Below, piece after piece: positions 61,298 through 64,000 of a stretch of 64,000 bases of DNA (its first letter is position 1; each line of letters opens with the position of its first letter). A program made the translations under genes and the position numbers. This DNA comes from Caldilineaceae bacterium (GTDB taxonomy: Bacteria; Chloroflexota; Anaerolineae; Caldilineales; Caldilineaceae), in contig JAHBVG010000003.1 of NCBI GenBank assembly GCA_019637695.1, positions 62,001 to 126,000 on the forward strand. The letters are read 5' to 3'. The notes beneath the pieces were generated by a model. It did no database searches. It saw only the letters and a program-made list of their open reading frames with translations, and was not told the DNA's origin.

Positions 61298-62980
61298 CTA
61301 CTGCCCCCAGCCATCTAGATCCGGTGGTGTTCGCGGCGGAACCATCTGCTCGAAGGCGTAGGCGGCGGCGATCAAGGGACCATCGCTCAGGAAATCACCG
61401 ACGAGGGTAATAGCCAAGGGTTCACCACTTTCGAGGAAACCGACAGGAATGGCTAATGCTGGGAAACCGGCAGGTGCATACTCTGGGCTAAAAAGGGCGT
61501 TGACGCTGAGCAGGAAATCCAGGTTGTCTGCGGCCAGGGTGGCGCGGATTGCCTCCCGTTTCCGACTGCTTAGTTCGGCGACCTGCGCCTCATAGTCAGT
61601 ATCGCTGAGGTCATTCGCCACCACGAACTCCAGCAGGCCCTGGCCGTAGCGCGCCCGCACCGTCGGATCCTCGACATTGAAGGCCACAATCTCTGCCACC
61701 GACGAAACCGGCGGCTGTTCACCCAGCGTCGCCAGATAGGCGGGTAGCGCTCGCTGCATCCCCGCCGCCATCAGCGCCTGCTGCGCCAGCGACGATTGGT
61801 AGATGTCAAGTAGTGAAGCCTCGTACTTCACCTCAACCACAGTGGCGCCCGCTTCTTCCAATGTCTGTACCGCCGCCGCCACCAGCGAACGGGCTGAGAC
61901 AGGTATCAAAGCGGCCATGACGCCAATGCGCACACCCGACAACCCATCGGCCTGAAGATAAGTGGTGAAATCCTCTTCAGCTACATGGGCAACCTCAGCG
62001 GACACAGGAACGCTCGGATCGGCTGCTGCCAGCCCAGTGAAGAGAAAGGCCAGATCAGTGACCGTCCGCGCCATGGGGCCGGCCGTGTCCTGAGACGGCA
62101 GCAGAGGAATAGTGCCTGTTCCGCTCACCAGGCCTAGACTGGGCTTGAGCGCAAAGATGGCGTTCTGGCCTGCCGGCTGCGTCAGAGAGCCCATGGTCTC
62201 CGAGCCCACGGCCACCGTGACCAGATTCGCCGCCAGCGCTGCCGCCGAACCGGAGCTGGAACCGCCCACGTCGAAGCGGCCGTAGGGGTTGCGGGTGTGG
62301 CCGCCCAGGGCGGAATATCCTGCCGGCGCTTCCTCGCTCATGAAGTAGCCCCACTCGGAAAGGTTGGCCTTGCCCAGGATCAGAGCGCCCGCCTCCCGCA
62401 AGCGACGCACCATAAAGGCATCTTGATCCGACACTACACTCGCCAGGACGACGGAGCCGCCAGTGGTGGGCATGCCGGCAACGGCGATATTGTCCTTGAT
62501 CAGGACAGGGATGCCGTGGAGCAGGCCGTCGGCGTCGCCCGCCGCCCGCGCCGCGTCCAAGGCCCGCGCCTCTGCCAATGCCTGTGTACTCAGGGAGAGT
62601 ACACTGTTGAGCCGGTCCAGGTCGTAGCGCTCAATGCGGGTCAGATAGGTGAGCAGCAGTTCTTCTGTCGTCAATTTGCCAGCAGCCATCAGGTCCTGTA
62701 GTTCGGGAACAGTCTTGCCGGCGATGGCCTCCTCGATCTCATGCAGTCGAGTATTGCCAAGCGCTTCCAGGGCCTCGCGAAAGGGCATAAAGTTGAGGGG
62801 CTGTTTTACCAGGCTATCCGCGTTGTTCCACGCCATCGCTGCATGTGCCTGGCCAATGCCAGTGATCTGCCGGTCGATGTACCAGGCCAGGGGCTCGCCC
62901 CGGCTGATCAACAGGACCAGCACCACGGCAGCGACCAGCAGCAGCACAAGCCCCAGGGCAATTCGGCGGAACCATTTCAT
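61298..62980 (-). CDS. Membrane-anchored amidase (amidase signature family)
   Basis: A 560-residue protein whose first 30 residues (MKWFRRIALGLVLLLVAAVV) form a signal anchor, so the enzyme faces the outside. The amidase signature is clear: catalytic Lys in GIPVLIKDNIAVAGM, the Gly/Ser-rich loop DVGGSSSGSAAALAANLV, and the nucleophile region GSETMGSLTQPAGQNAIFAL with the Ser-cisSer-Lys triad. GPMARTVTDLAFLF and FPALAIPVGFLESGEPLAITLVG complete the family blocks. It would hydrolyse an amide such as a peptide or cell-wall fragment. The start at 62980 is preferred because GAGG lies 9 bases upstream; the frame extends upstream to 63085 over the neighbouring gene. It lies 14 bases after the frameshifted gene and may be co-transcribed. 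Confidence 0.9.
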   Translation of the reverse strand: MKWFRRIALGLVLLLVAAVVLVLLISRGEPLAWYIDRQITGIGQAHAAMAWNNADSLVKQPLNFMPFREALEALGNTRLHEIEEAIAGKTVPELQDLMAAGKLTTEELLLTYLTRIERYDLDRLNSVLSLSTQALAEARALDAARAAGDADGLLHGIPVLIKDNIAVAGMPTTGGSVVLASVVSDQDAFMVRRLREAGALILGKANLSEWGYFMSEEAPAGYSALGGHTRNPYGRFDVGGSSSGSAAALAANLVTVAVGSETMGSLTQPAGQNAIFALKPSLGLVSGTGTIPLLPSQDTAGPMARTVTDLAFLFTGLAAADPSVPVSAEVAHVAEEDFTTYLQADGLSGVRIGVMAALIPVSARSLVAAAVQTLEEAGATVVEVKYEASLLDIYQSSLAQQALMAAGMQRALPAYLATLGEQPPVSSVAEIVAFNVEDPTVRARYGQGLLEFVVANDLSDTDYEAQVAELSSRKREAIRATLAADNLDFLLSVNALFSPEYAPAGFPALAIPVGFLESGEPLAITLVGDFLSDGPLIAAAYAFEQMVPPRTPPDLDGWGQ

Positions 62981-62994
62981 GTTCACCATCCTCT

Positions 62995-63622
62995 TTATTG
63001 AGTCTGCAACTCCGCCAACACCTTCTGGCGTTTCTCGTCCAGTCGTTGCCGCTCCTTCTCCCGTTCCGGCGCCAGCGCTGTCCATTGGGGACTTTCGGGC
63101 ACGTTTTCGTCCATCCAGCCGCAGCGGGGGAGCTTACCCTGGCGCACCCAGCGTCGCTCGTCGGCGCCAGCGCGCCCGGTCGGCAATGGCCTTATCCACA
63201 TCCTTCTTCGCCAGGACATCGCCCGCCAGGAGAGCAGCCTGCTGGATCGGCGCAATGTTGACGCGCACCCCATAGTTGATGTCCACCTGCCATGCCTCTT
63301 CCTGGGCCAGGAGTGCGGCGTGGCTGGCGGGTGAGAAAATTCCGTCGCCACTCCAACGGTCCAGGGCTTCGTCTGCCACAAACTTATCTAGCGCCGCACA
63401 GGCAAACCCCTTCTCCTCCACCTGGCGCATACGGCGGGCAAAGTACTCTAACTCCTGGATCAGGGTATTAGCCTGAGCAGCGGCGGTCACATTGCCGTCG
63501 CGGCGGGCCTGGGGATCGTTGTGATCGATGCTCAGCCAGATGTCGTCGGAGATAGCCAATAGATCACTATAGACATTCTGCAATTCTTCGAGTACTCGTC
63601 GGGTTCGCTCCCCTATCGTCAT
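62995..63622 (-). pseudogene. Helical protein gene with a frameshift near 63165
   Basis: The first part (63622 down to about 63165) encodes about 150 residues of helical protein starting MTIGERTRRVLEELQNVYSD, including IQELEYFARRMRQVEEKGFA and ALLAGDVLAKKDVDKAIADR. That frame then ends in RRATLGAPG and a stop. In the neighbouring frame the sequence continues naturally as ADERRWVRQGKLPRCGWMDE and finishes EREKERQRLDEKRQKVLAEL. Dropping one C after the TGG codon rejoins the two parts into a protein of about 208 residues. The family is not recognised. It lies directly behind the second methyltransferase gene, suggesting a role in the same modification system. The shift could be a sequence error. 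Confidence 0.6.
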
Positions 63623-63676
63623 GTTTTCCCCCCCGGTATGGATATGGGAATTGAAGTCAATGGATCCGGCAGTGAG

Positions 63677-64000
63677 CTACCCCACACTAAACACCTTCAT
63701 GACCTCATCGCCCAGGTGATTGATTACCTTCACTGCGATACGCCCCGTCTCCGGCTTGGGGAAGGGACGCGAGGTGTCGCTGTGTAGGGTGGACCATGCT
63801 TCGTGGTCGATTTCAGCTTTGAGTGTGGTCTTCAGCGCTTTGTAGGGATCGTTGGCGCCCAGGAAGTAGGCGTGGCGCACGAAGAAGCTCTCCTCGTTGT
63901 AGTTGGTGTCGATGAACCAGCAGGCGATGTCGTCGGGGTCGCTAGAGCGGACCTGCCCCGACTGCGGGTGGAAGATGTCGACACCGTGGATAGTGACCTG
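63677..64000 (-). CDS. C-terminal part of a second DNA methyltransferase (Mod-like), runs off the window
   Basis: The frame is open from the window edge to the stop at 63677, 107 residues without a start. It reads VTIHGVDIFHPQSGQ, DPDDIACWFIDTNYNEESFF and finishes GRIAVKVINHLGDEVMKVFS. These blocks correspond to VRMEGMDVYDPVNNA, NANDVAAWFLDCDYDGKTFC and RIAVKVIDPRGNEVMRV at the end of the type III-like Mod encoded at 5787-9275. So this is the C-terminal domain of a second member of the same methyltransferase family, with its catalytic part outside the window. It begins a minus-strand unit with the frameshifted gene and the amidase. Confidence 0.82.
   Translation of the reverse strand, partial: QVTIHGVDIFHPQSGQVRSSDPDDIACWFIDTNYNEESFFVRHAYFLGANDPYKALKTTLKAEIDHEAWSTLHSDTSRPFPKPETGRIAVKVINHLGDEVMKVFSVG

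Overview
This window looks like a chromosomal segment from a member of the Chloroflexota, probably of the Anaerolineae/Caldilineae type. The reasons are the moderately high GC content, secreted proteins with Thr-Pro-Thr linkers and PPC domains, a shared short (I/L)(Y/F)LPxV ending on secreted proteins, clustered cobalamin-type radical SAM paralogues, DUF4058 and DUF5946 family members, and abundant palindromic intergenic repeats. This is inferred from protein style; no rRNA or other marker gene is present.

Region 1 (1-13.5 kb) is an accessory and defence region. It holds a HEPN-motif protein, an hsdR remnant cut off just after its Walker A motif, a secreted beta-propeller-like protein, a tyrosine recombinase beside tRNA-Leu(TAA), and a type III restriction-modification operon. 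The operon order is mod, a REP-associated tyrosine transposase (RAYT), res, then a truncated GIY-YIG nuclease. All junctions overlap by 1-4 nt. Both mod and the RAYT gene carry in-frame arrays of GTAG-headed palindromes that look like REP/REPIN elements, so the transposase seems to carry its own substrate inside its reading frame.

Region 2 (13.5-30 kb) starts with a SnoaL-like protein and a SorC-type regulator plus acetyltransferase pair. It continues with a long minus-strand block holding four paralogous radical SAM proteins with degenerate B12-binding domains, GNAT-like proteins, a metallophosphoesterase, DinB and DUF5946 proteins, an NmrA-like reductase and a bacterial voltage-gated sodium channel. 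Two toxin-antitoxin modules have lost part of their toxin: a higBA with only the end of higB, and a PIN-domain remnant with a small partner.

Region 3 (30-36 kb, plus strand) has a DEAD-box helicase, a zinc alcohol dehydrogenase and a four-gene operon (nuclease-like protein, DUF4058, methyltransferase, unknown).

Region 4 (36.4-57.6 kb, plus strand) is the most striking part. It carries six large secreted proteins with clan CD (caspase-fold) style His-Gly ... Cys dyads: three legumain/C13-like, one gingipain/C25-like and two related to each other with a 40-residue His-Cys spacing. All six end in the same (I/L)(Y/F)LPxV tag. A stalk-like surface protein and a lipoprotein are interleaved. The first C13-like gene is split by a 2-nt frameshift, and it and the second share a near-identical 107-bp 3' flank.

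Region 5 (57.6-64 kb) contains a Tat-exported multicopper oxidase, a methyltransferase, a thioredoxin-family protein behind a MITE-like insertion, a membrane-anchored amidase, a frameshifted small gene, and the C-terminal end of a second methyltransferase of the same family as mod.
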